Of a DNA stretch of 64,000 nucleotides, positions 49,817 to 60,600 are shown piece by piece (the first letter of the stretch is position 1; each line of letters opens with the position of its first letter). Below the pieces are notes generated by a model. The model saw only the letters and a list, made by a program, of their open reading frames with translations, ran no database searches and was not told the DNA's origin. The stretch covers positions 1,302,001 through 1,366,000 of the forward strand of contig OZ020267.1 in NCBI GenBank assembly GCA_963971225.1, given 5' to 3'. A program made the position numbers and the translations under genes. This DNA is from Melieria omissa. Lineage: Eukaryota > Arthropoda > Insecta > Diptera > Ulidiidae.

Positions 49817-52800
49817 GAGCTTGTCGACATGCTTTTGTAAAATATGTGCTTCCATTTATTTATGTTGCCTAAATATTACACTTTCTGCTTTTCTTGGCAG
49901 CGTTGTAGACAGTTTTTGCGGCTGTTCCTTGCAGCCGGCGGTCGTATAAGACGCGCTGAAAGGCTTAAGAAATGCGCGTTAAGGGCTTCAGCAAAAATTT
50001 TCTCTAAAAACTATATCATAGCTGGTAGAAAAAGTGTTAGCAGAGAGAGCAAAGCAAAAAATTTGTGTTTGTGCAGGAGTGACAGAAGTCTCTAGGAATA
50101 TTTTCATGATAATTTAATCATAGGCATTAATTTTTACATTAAAGCAAGAAGTAGGAATCGAACTTATCAAGCTCCAGTTAAGAGGTTCCATAGGAAAGTT
50201 GAAACTTGCGAGAGACGGAATCGATTGATAGAGAGAGAGAGAGACACAACTGTCAAGCTAGGACCCAAAGAAATCTTAACCTGCATTTGTTGAACAGGCT
50301 TAGAGATGTTCTACGAAGTTCTATAAGCAGCGAAATCACTTCTAATCAAGAATCGTCTCATCTATTGGTTATAAAAAATCGAAGAAAAGGATCTCTTTTC
50401 AAACTTTACGCTCCACTGTTCCTCTGGTTATGCAAATTTTCAAAATTGATAAGATTCCTTAAAACAGTCTTAGAACCCAGGGGTCCGTTTCCTTGCTTAC
50501 TATGCGTAGGGTGCGCGAAAGAGTCGCAGTACTTCGCTCGGATAAAAATTGCTACGTTTAGTGAAATTTTGTTGCCTGTGAGAATGCATAAATTTATTAT
50601 GCACTTCTACACAGTCGAATGCATGCGATGCACTTAGGAAGGATGTGAGCGTTTACAAGACGCGCTCGCACACACACACGCACACGCACAGAGACCAACT
50701 ACAGGCAACTACATGAACACTAGCTCGAGCAGGACCGCCAGCAAGCGGACCAAAGTGGGCACTAAAGTCTCGCAGAGCCCTACAAGCTCACACATACACA
50801 CGCACACTCATGCAGCATGTGCGTACGCGCGCACTAATACAATGCAAACACGTTTAGGCCGAACACCATCAATGGCCGCTGACTGACTGATGGCAGAAAG
50901 AGCTGGCAGGGACACAATGTGGCGTTTAATATGCACAGAAACATGCTCACGGTGGCTTCTTCTGCCCGTAGCCACGTGTGTATCTCGCGGCACACATACA
51001 TACATCGCAATATGCGATGGTGACTGCACTCATCGCTGCGCGGGTGCTAAGTGAAATGTGTGCAATTGCACTCGGCTGGTTTTGTGTGGCAATGTGTGCG
51101 AAGGATATTCCTAGTCGGAAAGTCTCTCGTTCAGCGTGGCAGCGCCGCAAATGCTTCGCCCGGCCGACAGGTGTGCATTACAAAGTGGGGCCTGCAGCGC
51201 TTACGCTGTCGACTGGGCAACCAATATTGCTGGCTGCTGGTCAGTGTTGTGACTACTGTTGCCACCATTTTGTTGCTGCATTGCCCGCTGCCGTTTTACT
51301 CCAACTCTGATGTGCTTCTTTGTGCTGTATACGTGTGTGAGTGTGTGTGTAGCATTTGCTGAAATTGCCCATAAAGCTTGAATTTTTCGTTATTTTGACT
51401 TTCAATTTGTTGGTATGGATGCGTGTTGCATGCAACACAATCAATGGTGTGGATTGTAGTGCATTGAGGTGCGCGTAGAAGCGTTGGAGTTATGTCAGCG
51501 ATGGTTAGAATGCTTTGTATTTCAAACTGGCGGCCAAATAAGGTTTTCTGACATTTTTGTAGCTTGAGCCCACAATGTCCACCGAAAGTCTAAAATATAA
51601 ATTTTTTTTATTATTAAAGCAAATGTTTAACGTCAATATTCATTCAAATGCATCCAAACAAAGACATTACTCACATAATAACTTAAAGTGTTAACCCTCG
51701 CCCCTTAAATCATTTCCAGTTTAAGTTTAAATGCTTTTATGGTGTTTTCATTCTCTCGGGGTGCGGCACTTTTTTTGAATGCGCCAACGACCGCAGCCCC
51801 ATTTGCATATTTCAACATATTTCACGCAATTTAATCCTTTCCTGTACCCTCACGCGTCCGCCCCCGCACCATCACATTGCGCACCTATGAAGCTGTTTCG
51901 CCAAATTGCGCTAATTGTTTTCACGTTCTCCGCCAGCCGCTGGCCACCGCAGTCCAGCGTTCGCTAAGCTCGCTAACTGCCAAACAACCCAAATCTCACC
52001 AAATCCCAAATTTTCGCTACGCACAAAATATTTCCATTTCATGTCGACAATCATAAATCATAATTTAATTTCAAATTAAATGCATTATGAAAGTAAAATA
52101 TTTAACAACAACAAAAAAACCAAACAATTGTAAGAAGCAACAAAAATGAAAATACAATTTAAAGGCGGCAGGCAGCGGCTATAAATTGCGAATCCAGCTT
52201 ACACACAGAATTACAATGATTACGGCGCCGCGGGGACAGTGGCGCAGGTTGGAAACCTTGACGAAGCGGCAATGAGTCGACGTTGATGTGGTTTTCTCGA
52301 GGTCAACTGAGTCGCTGCAGCCGCCGAAGCCCCTCCGCGTGCTGACTTCCTACTCAGCCAGGCGAATTGTTCAACAGGGAACAGTGTGACAGGTTCTGCT
52401 CGATCCAAGTGGAATTCAGTGCATAAAAAGGTCCTGGAAATGTGAACTGGATCAGCTGTTTCGCCTACTTTGTGAAATCAAACCATGCAATTGGTTCAGT
52501 AGGGTCAGAGAAAGGTTGGAGAACAGGAGGAAGACAGAGAGAAACAATGTTCCAATGGGTTTTTCGGAGAAGCATTGCCAGCATTGTTGCCACCGCTCTG
52601 TAAAATAGAGACTCGTCTACAACGCTTCGACGCTTGAAGAGCAGCCAAAGAGTTCCATGTCCTGCTGACTTCAATGGATCGTTTGACACGATGCTGCAGA
52701 TCTCTTCGATTAATGCCTGAAGCTACTTAAGTATTCTTTAGACCTGTCATTCCAATCACGCATCGAATTAAATATTCAGACATTGAGTTTTTATCCGCTA

Positions 52801-55800
52801 AAGTGAAAGCGGTTCCTGGTTTTTAGTCACTTTCGTGACACTGTGCAGCGTCAGTGGCAATGCGACCGGAAAAAAGCACAAAAGCGACAGCAACCCAAAT
52901 GGTTAACTTTTGTAAACACCTTTCATGCTCCTCGTGTCCCGTACCACCGGCTCTGGTTCAGGTTCTGACTCGCCGCAGTGTTGGGTGGGAAATGGCGGAA
53001 GTGCGCTTTTGACAAAAACGCATTTTATTTAAATACACAACGACAAAAATAAACGGAAACAATGAAAAATACTGCGGAAGGGTAATAAATTTTAAGGCCT
53101 ACCGCGAAGCCCCCAACTGCGCTGCGCTGACGCTGGCAGCAGCTGCGGCGGCGGCAATGTTGGGGTTGAGGTTAGGGTTCAAACCCGCAAACATTCGCGC
53201 GACACTGGCTGGTGTCGCTGCGGTGCGTGCCGCACGTTTTGTAATTTTTTTGTTGGGTTCGTGGCGAGTTTTTTTTGTCGCTTTCATTATTTCATTTATT
53301 TATTATTTTTTTATTGAGGATTTTTATTAGCTGTGAATTTGCTGTGTGCGAACTTGCAGTTTGGTTCACGGTTTTCGAATTGTTGTAACCGTCGTGTTTT
53401 ACGTGACGTTTTTCGAGTAGTGTCGCTTCCTCTTTCACGTCTCTGCAGTTGGCATGATTTATGAAATTAATAATCAGGCACTCAAGTTTGATTGTTTTCA
53501 ACATGAAATCACAGGAAACATTTTTCCGCGCTTCCTGTTGTCGCGAGCAAATAAAAGGGACATAAAAATTACGCAACTGACGAGAGAAAGGGGTGAAACA
53601 AATGGGGTGAAATCTGTTGAAAACCAAACATTAGTTTTTACAGAATCAAGTTGGACCCAGTGCTGTTATTGCTTCAAGGACATAACAACAAAATCCTGAT
53701 GTGAATAGGTGACACGACGAGAGTTTGTTGCTTGAAATTGGTGATTGTTGCTGCCATGTCTTTTTCTGAAACGTCTATCGAGACTATTTGGACTCCGCTC
53801 AATATGGAGAGAATTTGTTTAGTTTCTTAACGCAACATTACAGACTCGATTACTTAATTTTCATGCAATAAGTTTTGCTTGTTTGCGAATGACTCACACA
53901 ACTACCCGGCGGGCAAATGTCCACGTATGCCAGAGCAAACAACTAACATGTGTAGAGCACCCAAATAAATATGACAGCTAGTCCCCCACGTGCCGACACT
54001 TCAGCAAACACCGCTCCAAAAGTGAGCCAGTGGCATGAACTACGAATGCATACATGGAGATAGACACACTGCGGGTGTGTAAAGCCCGATAAGCGTGAAC
54101 GAGTAAATACATATAAAGTCTCGCCTGATATGTGTATAAGGAAACGCGGAAGGACGGACAGCCAAACATTTAACAGCAAATCAAGTCACTCTGTGTCACG
54201 TTAAAGGAGGTAAGTGGAAATGCTAATAGACAGACAGACGGCGGAAAGCTAGTAGCAGATGAGAGACGAATGCATGGCTGGCCGGACAAATGGCAGACAG
54301 CACAGCCGGTGAAGAGATGAAGCGGCCAACGTTGATTTGCTGCATTGTACAAACAAACAGCACAAATGTGTCACTGTGGAAAATGGTCGGGTGTTGCTCA
54401 TAACTAGGAATACAAACACCGCATTCAAATACGAGTGCAACGCATTCTGCAAATAGATGTAAACACGTAGCACAAGTAGCTGCATTGACAGAGAGCTAAC
54501 GAGGCACTGAGCCGGAGGCAAATGAATTACAAATTGAAATGGCGTTAATACGAGAATTGTGAATGAAGAGTGCGCTATTAATAGGTAAATGAAGCGGTAA
54601 GGAGTGGCTAGGACGTGTGTGGCAGGTCGTCATAAGCCAAAAAGCAAGCTGTAGGCTGCAATAGAGCTCCTCGAAAAGGTCTGAAGTTGTATAAAAACCC
54701 GTTAGAAGTAAGGCAAAAATTTGATTTCCTTGGACTGATTATAAAATAATAAGCAAAAGTACTATTAATTGTTGTCCCTGTCGCTTGAACACACTTGTTC
54801 GTCGTTTAAAGCTGAGCCTTGCATCCAACACGATTCCCAACTAGTGTTAGTCACTTAGATATTCTGTTCAACAGCGGAATTTCTCCTCCTCAAATACAGA
54901 ACTCTGTCCTGTGTGCTCTCCCACTGTGCCCCCTTCTCTGCATTCTGTGAATTATAGTTTGGCGAATCAGCCTTGAGAACTGCTGTCGCTCAACTTTGTT
55001 GAACAGTAGCAGAAATCAAAACGGAGCCGTGCTAAGCTTCAACCCACAATTATATCCAACAAACAGTTTCATCGCACACACACACATACACCCGAGTACA
55101 GTAGCACTTGGCATTCACAGGCGTGTGCGTGTGTGCCGCTGCCTATGGCTGCGTACACGCTCGTGCTGGCATATTGAAATAAACGTTTATAATGTGCTTA
55201 AGCTAAACAAATTTATAGTTTGCGGTGTTGGATTAACGCAAAGGATATGCGGTGACAGTGTCCTTGCGCTTGTCGGCCGCTCACGTCGCTGCGAAAACTT
55301 CTGCGCCTCGTGACCGCTTTGGTGGCTGCGAGCTCTCGCATGTGTGCTTGGCTCGGTGTTGATGTTATGGTGGCACAAGCGGCGTCTCGATTGCTGAACT
55401 TGCGCCTTACACTTGCCACTTGCCAACTTAATGCCAAGGCCAAGTTATGCTGTCGCTACATAAACATCGTGTACCGTCCGCATGTGTGTTTGTTTTATCC
55501 ATGTATGCTTCATGTGAATTTGTGTGTGTGTCTGTGTGTATGTGTTGTTGCTGCAGGACTGTGAGTTCATTTCGTTTCATTTTGGCTTGACTAATTTAAT
55601 TTTTTGATGGTTTAACTGGGATTTGTCATGTGGCAAGATTTGGCGCGGGCGGGTGAATTCTTGTGGTCGCGCATTGTGCGTGACACTGAAAAGAAGGCAA
55701 ATAGTGCGGCACAGTTTTAGTGGCTACTTAAGGACTTAATGTTGTCTAAGCAACAACAAATCAAGTGGCTGAGACAGTTCTGAGCTTTAAGTTTGTCAAA

Positions 55801-57536
55801 ATGCGGCGTTATGGGGATTAATCCTTTGCAGTCATTTCGTGTTTGGATTGTTTCAGAGTGTGATTTCTTAAATTACACAACATTGCAAGCCAAACATTAA
55901 GCGACCACTTGCAACCGAAACGTTACTTTGCCTAAGCAACTAAAAGATTTTATGAGTAACAAATAAATAACGAATAAATTTAACCCGGATAATGCTTTTA
56001 GACAACTAACAAATGTATTCTTTTTCTGTCCATGAATAATGAACCAGAAAAAACACAAGACAAATTATTTTCGTCAAAGCCCAACAACGTTCGTCTTCCT
56101 CTTTCGGACGCAATAAAACTGTTTTTCCTTCTTTTACAAACGGAGGTCGGCCAGAAATTTGCATGAAAATGCAATAACACAAAAAGGGGGAATGTTAAGA
56201 AAGGACTTCAAAGTGTAAGCAGTGCACAAGGCAAATGGATGAATGAATATGTTGGCTCATAGCATTTAAATTGCTGAATGCTTCGAGACTATAAAGAACC
56301 ATTTCAATTGCGAAAACAGCGTCCGTCACATTTCAATTCATTTAACATGATTTCCAGTCTCTGCCGGAATTTCAGTTCGGTTTTTTAAAACTTCCGCCGC
56401 TGGTCACCGCCACTGCATTTTTAATGAAAAGCTGCAATAAAAAAATGTGGTGTCAGTTACAACAACTGTTTCTACACACGAAATACTCGTAAATACCTGT
56501 GTGTGCATTGTGTGTTGTTGCTGCGCATTTTCCTTGATTTCCATGTGTTTGTGTTTGATTATTTTTTACATATCACGTTTAATATTATTTTTTAAGCACT
56601 TATAAATAATTCATGCAGCTTGCCACCATTTGACCACAGGTCATTTCACACTTTCCTCTCCCAGCAGCAGCAACAAAACTAACTCACACCGGCAGAAAAC
56701 ATGCAACACATTTGTTGAGAAACAACTTTAAACGCATTGCATAAATTATACAAATTTGCTACTGCTTTCGTGTGTTGTACTCAGTGCCCCATCAGTGTTT
56801 GCCAAGTGCTACACGAATGCGCAGAAGCCAATAGATTTTAATTACATATTCTGTCAAAACTAACAACTTCTACTTGCCTTATCCATAACTCCCAATCGAT
56901 TTCAAAGTTCACAACTGATCAAAACAACACAAAACAGTTAATATTAACCGATACAGTGAAATGAGCGCAAAATTTGACGTTTAACATGCGCAGGAAGCTG
57001 ACACACCGCAAAATGGCGACAGCGTTGTCGCTTGTCCTCAATTAATGCTTCCTTTTTGGTGTTCCAGCTGCAATTGTTTTATTATTCAATAAAAAAAAGT
57101 GAGAAATCGTAACTGGTATAGCAATTTAATTGTCTCGCTGGCTTTTATTCTGGAAAATAGTTGAAGCTATTTCCTCTACGCGCATTTCCGCATCCTACGT
57201 CGGCATTGCAGATCACGGAATGAACTTCAATCGACGTTAAGGCAGTTTCCATTTGACACTTCATGTCGACTCGGCAGTGCGAGCGCACTGCTTGCCGACA
57301 GTGCAGTGCAGTTGCCACACACTTCATGCTCTTTCTTTTGTACTCGCATTCGTCTGTCACATTCTTTTTCGATTTTCATTGTGTGCATAAAAACGACAGC
57401 ATTGTCGATAGAGAAGTGTGCAAGCGAGCGAGCAAGCGGTGCGTGTTGAGTAAGCGAAATTTGACAATTTCCAGTAATTAAATTAGATTCTGCTGGGAAC
57501 GCACCACGCTTCGGTGACAAATAGTTTTTCTGTTCT

Positions 57537-57542
57537 CACGTC
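57537..57542 (-). promoter_or_regulatory. Candidate UPR element core (GACGTG on minus strand)
   Basis: CACGTC on the plus strand reads GACGTG on the minus strand, the core recognised by XBP1 and ATF6 in unfolded-protein-response elements. It lies 145 bp upstream of the calnexin start codon, in the likely proximal promoter or leader. Calnexin is a UPR target in animals, which makes the site plausible, but a 6-mer match is weak evidence by itself. A partial DRE-like TCGATA lies at about 57406. Confidence 0.25.
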
Positions 57543-57637
57543 GTGTCCTCTACTTTTCTACGATCGTTGCTGCGCTAGTTGGAATTCGTTGGACACAGCC
57601 ACAAGGCGTACATTTTTTTGCGAGCTGCACTGCGTTT

Positions 57638-57643
57638 ATGTGA
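57638..57643 (+). promoter_or_regulatory. Start-stop minimal uORF (ATG TGA) in calnexin 5' leader
   Basis: In the presumed 5' UTR an ATG is followed at once by TGA, 43 nt before the calnexin initiator at 57687. It is the only ATG I see between about 57480 and the initiator. Its context is weak (T at -3), so most ribosomes would probably scan past. Start-stop elements are known elsewhere to stall ribosomes or tune translation under stress. That this segment is in the mRNA is assumed. Confidence 0.4.
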
Positions 57644-57686
57644 AGCGAAGGGAGCTACACGAAATCTTTCTGGAAAACTTGGAGCA

Positions 57687-60600
57687 ATGCGGATAAAGTA
57701 TTTGGGCGATGGAGGTGTGGTCGTGCTGGCGCTGCTGCTGGCCGTGCTAGTGCCGTTGGCGCGCTGCGCGCAGGAGGAATTCACCGACGACGCAGACGAT
57801 GTCGTCTACGCTGAGGTGAGTGTCGGCGACGCTGTGTGTAATTGGGGCAAATAGTGCGGATCATTGAGGCCATTGCCGCCTTTGTTCGTGCACAGTGCGC
57901 GTGCGATACCGCAAATCAGATGCTGATAAAAACCGGCAGTTGCGATTAGCTACGACCACGTCATGCTTTACACGGCTCGTTGCCAGTGAACTTGGCACAA
58001 GCAGTGCGGACCCGCAGCGCCAGCTGCAAATTGCGTGCTTGTCGAATGAGTGCAACGCGCTTCGGGCAGGGCGCTGGAACGTGTGCACTTCGGCTGAACA
58101 AATGCCGTTTCTTGCGACAGTCCAGTCAGAATTTTCCATTGTTTAATGAGCATTTGTATTTTGCTGTTCGGTTCTAACCTCAATTCGGGTGCGAAGTGCA
58201 TTCAGCGGAAAGCAGAGCTGCCAGATGTTCAAAGTTCAAATGTACTAACAGAGGATTATGGAAGAAACAAGTTAGGCTAAAAACATAGTGGAGCGGCGAG
58301 CAAAGCGAAGAGCAAAGCGGCGAGCAAAGCGTCGAGAACAAATCAACGCTTTTGAATCGAAGCGCACATAGTCACGAGCAAAGCGAAGAAAGCTGAAAAG
58401 AGCAAAGCGACGATTTCAAAATATTTTGTTTTCATCGCTTTGCTCGCCGCTTTGCTCTCCTTGAAAATCCAAAAATGTTTGCTATTAAAAAATGTGTGTG
58501 AACAAAACAAAAAAAATTTATGTGGATGGATTGATAAGCGCAATATTCGCAAAAAATGCCTTATGGATAGCTCTACGCTTTGCTCGTCGCTTTGCTCGAA
58601 GCTTTGCTCGCCGCTCCACTATGTTTTTAGCCTTAGGATTCAAAAATTCATAATTTTTAATTTAATTTAAAGCCAAGTCCAACTGAAGTCAATTCGGAAA
58701 TATCGTAGTTTTGCGGTCAATACCTTTTTCACTTGGCGATAACTATTTGCTTAACATATTTGCCGGCACCACGGCAACTCTGCCCGTATCATCCCTCTTC
58801 TGCTTTGGCACATTTGCACACAGCAAACAAATCCAAAAGTCAGCGGTAATCCCAGCAGCGGTCGCAGCAGCGAACCTAATCGCCAGCTCAACGATTGCTT
58901 AACGCAGTCGTCATAGTTTTCTTAATCAGCACTAACAACAAAACTGATTTGCAGTCTGACGACGGCGTGGTGGAGAACGTGCCCGAGGAAGAGGAGATCG
59001 TCTACGAGAGCCCCCAATATGACGCACACAAGTTCCACTTTGCCGAGCATTTCGACAACGTGGCCGACTCGCGCCAACGCTGGGTCAAGTCGCAGGCGAA
59101 GAAGGACGACATCGCCGAGGAGATCGCCAAGTACGACGGCGAGTGGGAGTGGGAGCCGCCGCAGCGCATTGTCTCCCGACGAGACATTGGCCTCGTGTTG
59201 AAGTCGAAGGCCAAGCATGCGGCCATCGCGGCGCGCCTGCGCAAGCCGTTTACCTTCAAGGAGGAGAAGCCGCTGGTGGTGCAGTACGAGGTGACAATGC
59301 AGGTGCGTGAGCCATTTCAATCGTCGAATCGGCAGTAATCCGATTAGTTTCTTTATGATTTCGACCTAATTCGTTCACTGTTATCTCTGTTGCAGGAGGG
59401 TCAAGAGTGCGGTGGTTCATATATCAAATTACTGTCTGACGGCAAGCACGTCGAAGACCTCACCAAGGTACGGCGCCAGGCACGTTTCCAAATGCAAATT
59501 TCAATAAAGCAAATATGTTTTTCTCTTTGTGTTCAGTTCAACGACAAGACACCCTACACCATAATGTTCGGTCCGGACAAGTGCGGCAACGACATCAAAA
59601 TGCACTTCATATTCCGCCACGTTAATCCAATTAATGGCAGCATTGCGGAAAAGCACGCCCGGAAGCCAAAGTGAGTTGATGGCAGCGCAATTTCGTGCTG
59701 AGCTAATTTTTATAGTTGCTCTGTATTTGGAAGCTTTCAAAGGGTTTAATTGATTATGTTGGTCCGGTCAAGGACTCTTTTTTGAAGCATATTCTTGAGC
59801 CGCCTGCGCAGCTTGTTTCTACTGTATAATTTCTATTTGAGTCTTGACACATGAAACACAACAATTCGGATAACCTTCCATCAACGGCCAAATGTCTCCG
59901 CATTGACTGCGTATATTGATTTTGTTTCCTTTATACTCGGCGCTACGTTGCGGTCATTCACAGCCAATTCTTGCATTGGTGGTGATTGATTGGTTTTTCT
60001 TAAGCTTAAGCTCTATTGCGCATTATTTCCAAATATGAAGTTAGCTACGCCTCAACACATCTTGATGAAATTACATGTTTTCTGTTGCTCATTGATTGGA
60101 ATCAACACTTTCCGTGACTTGCTAGGAATGTTAAATTTTTCACTCAAATTTACCTTCTGCATAAAACCTGCATTTGATTGCAGAAATCATATTTACACCG
60201 ATTTTCGTTGAATCCGCTTTTAGGGACCGTTTGGAGGAGCCATTCAAGGACAAATTGCCGCACTTGTATCAGCTGGTGGTACATCCCGACAACACCTACG
60301 AAATACGCGTTGACCACAAAGTAATCAACCAGGGCTCACTGCTTACTGATATGACGCCGCCTGTGAACCCACCGCGCGAAATTGACGACCCAGAGGACAA
60401 GAAGCCCAAGGACTGGGATGAACGTGAGAAGGTGAGTGTTAAAATTACAATTGCATGCAGCATAGTTTAGAATTCACGCACGTCTTCAACCGCGCAGATC
60501 CCCGATCCCACTGCGCACAAACCCGAAGACTGGGATGATGATGCGCCTCCGCAAATACCAGATACGTCTGTTGTCAAGCCTGACGGCTGGCTGGAGGATG

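Larger units (their letters stand above)
46758..57480. other. Non-coding stretch upstream of calnexin
   Basis: It contains the (TTG)10 and (CA)n repeats and a (GA)n patch at about 50228-50243. The frame at 47465-48073 on the minus strand is repeat-driven. Calnexin promoter or non-coding leader exons could lie in its last part, but I cannot place them. Confidence 0.55.

Noticed and set aside
50150..50200. GGAATCGAAC, a B-box-like sequence on the minus strand
   Set aside because: No A box or cloverleaf can be built around it.
50206..50637. 143-codon + frame
   Set aside because: It starts at a non-favoured position in (GA)n, and the composition is unremarkable. No homology recognised and no gene signals around it.
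58922..59320. 132-codon minus-strand frame opposite calnexin exon 2
   Set aside because: It is the antisense shadow of a GC-rich coding exon.
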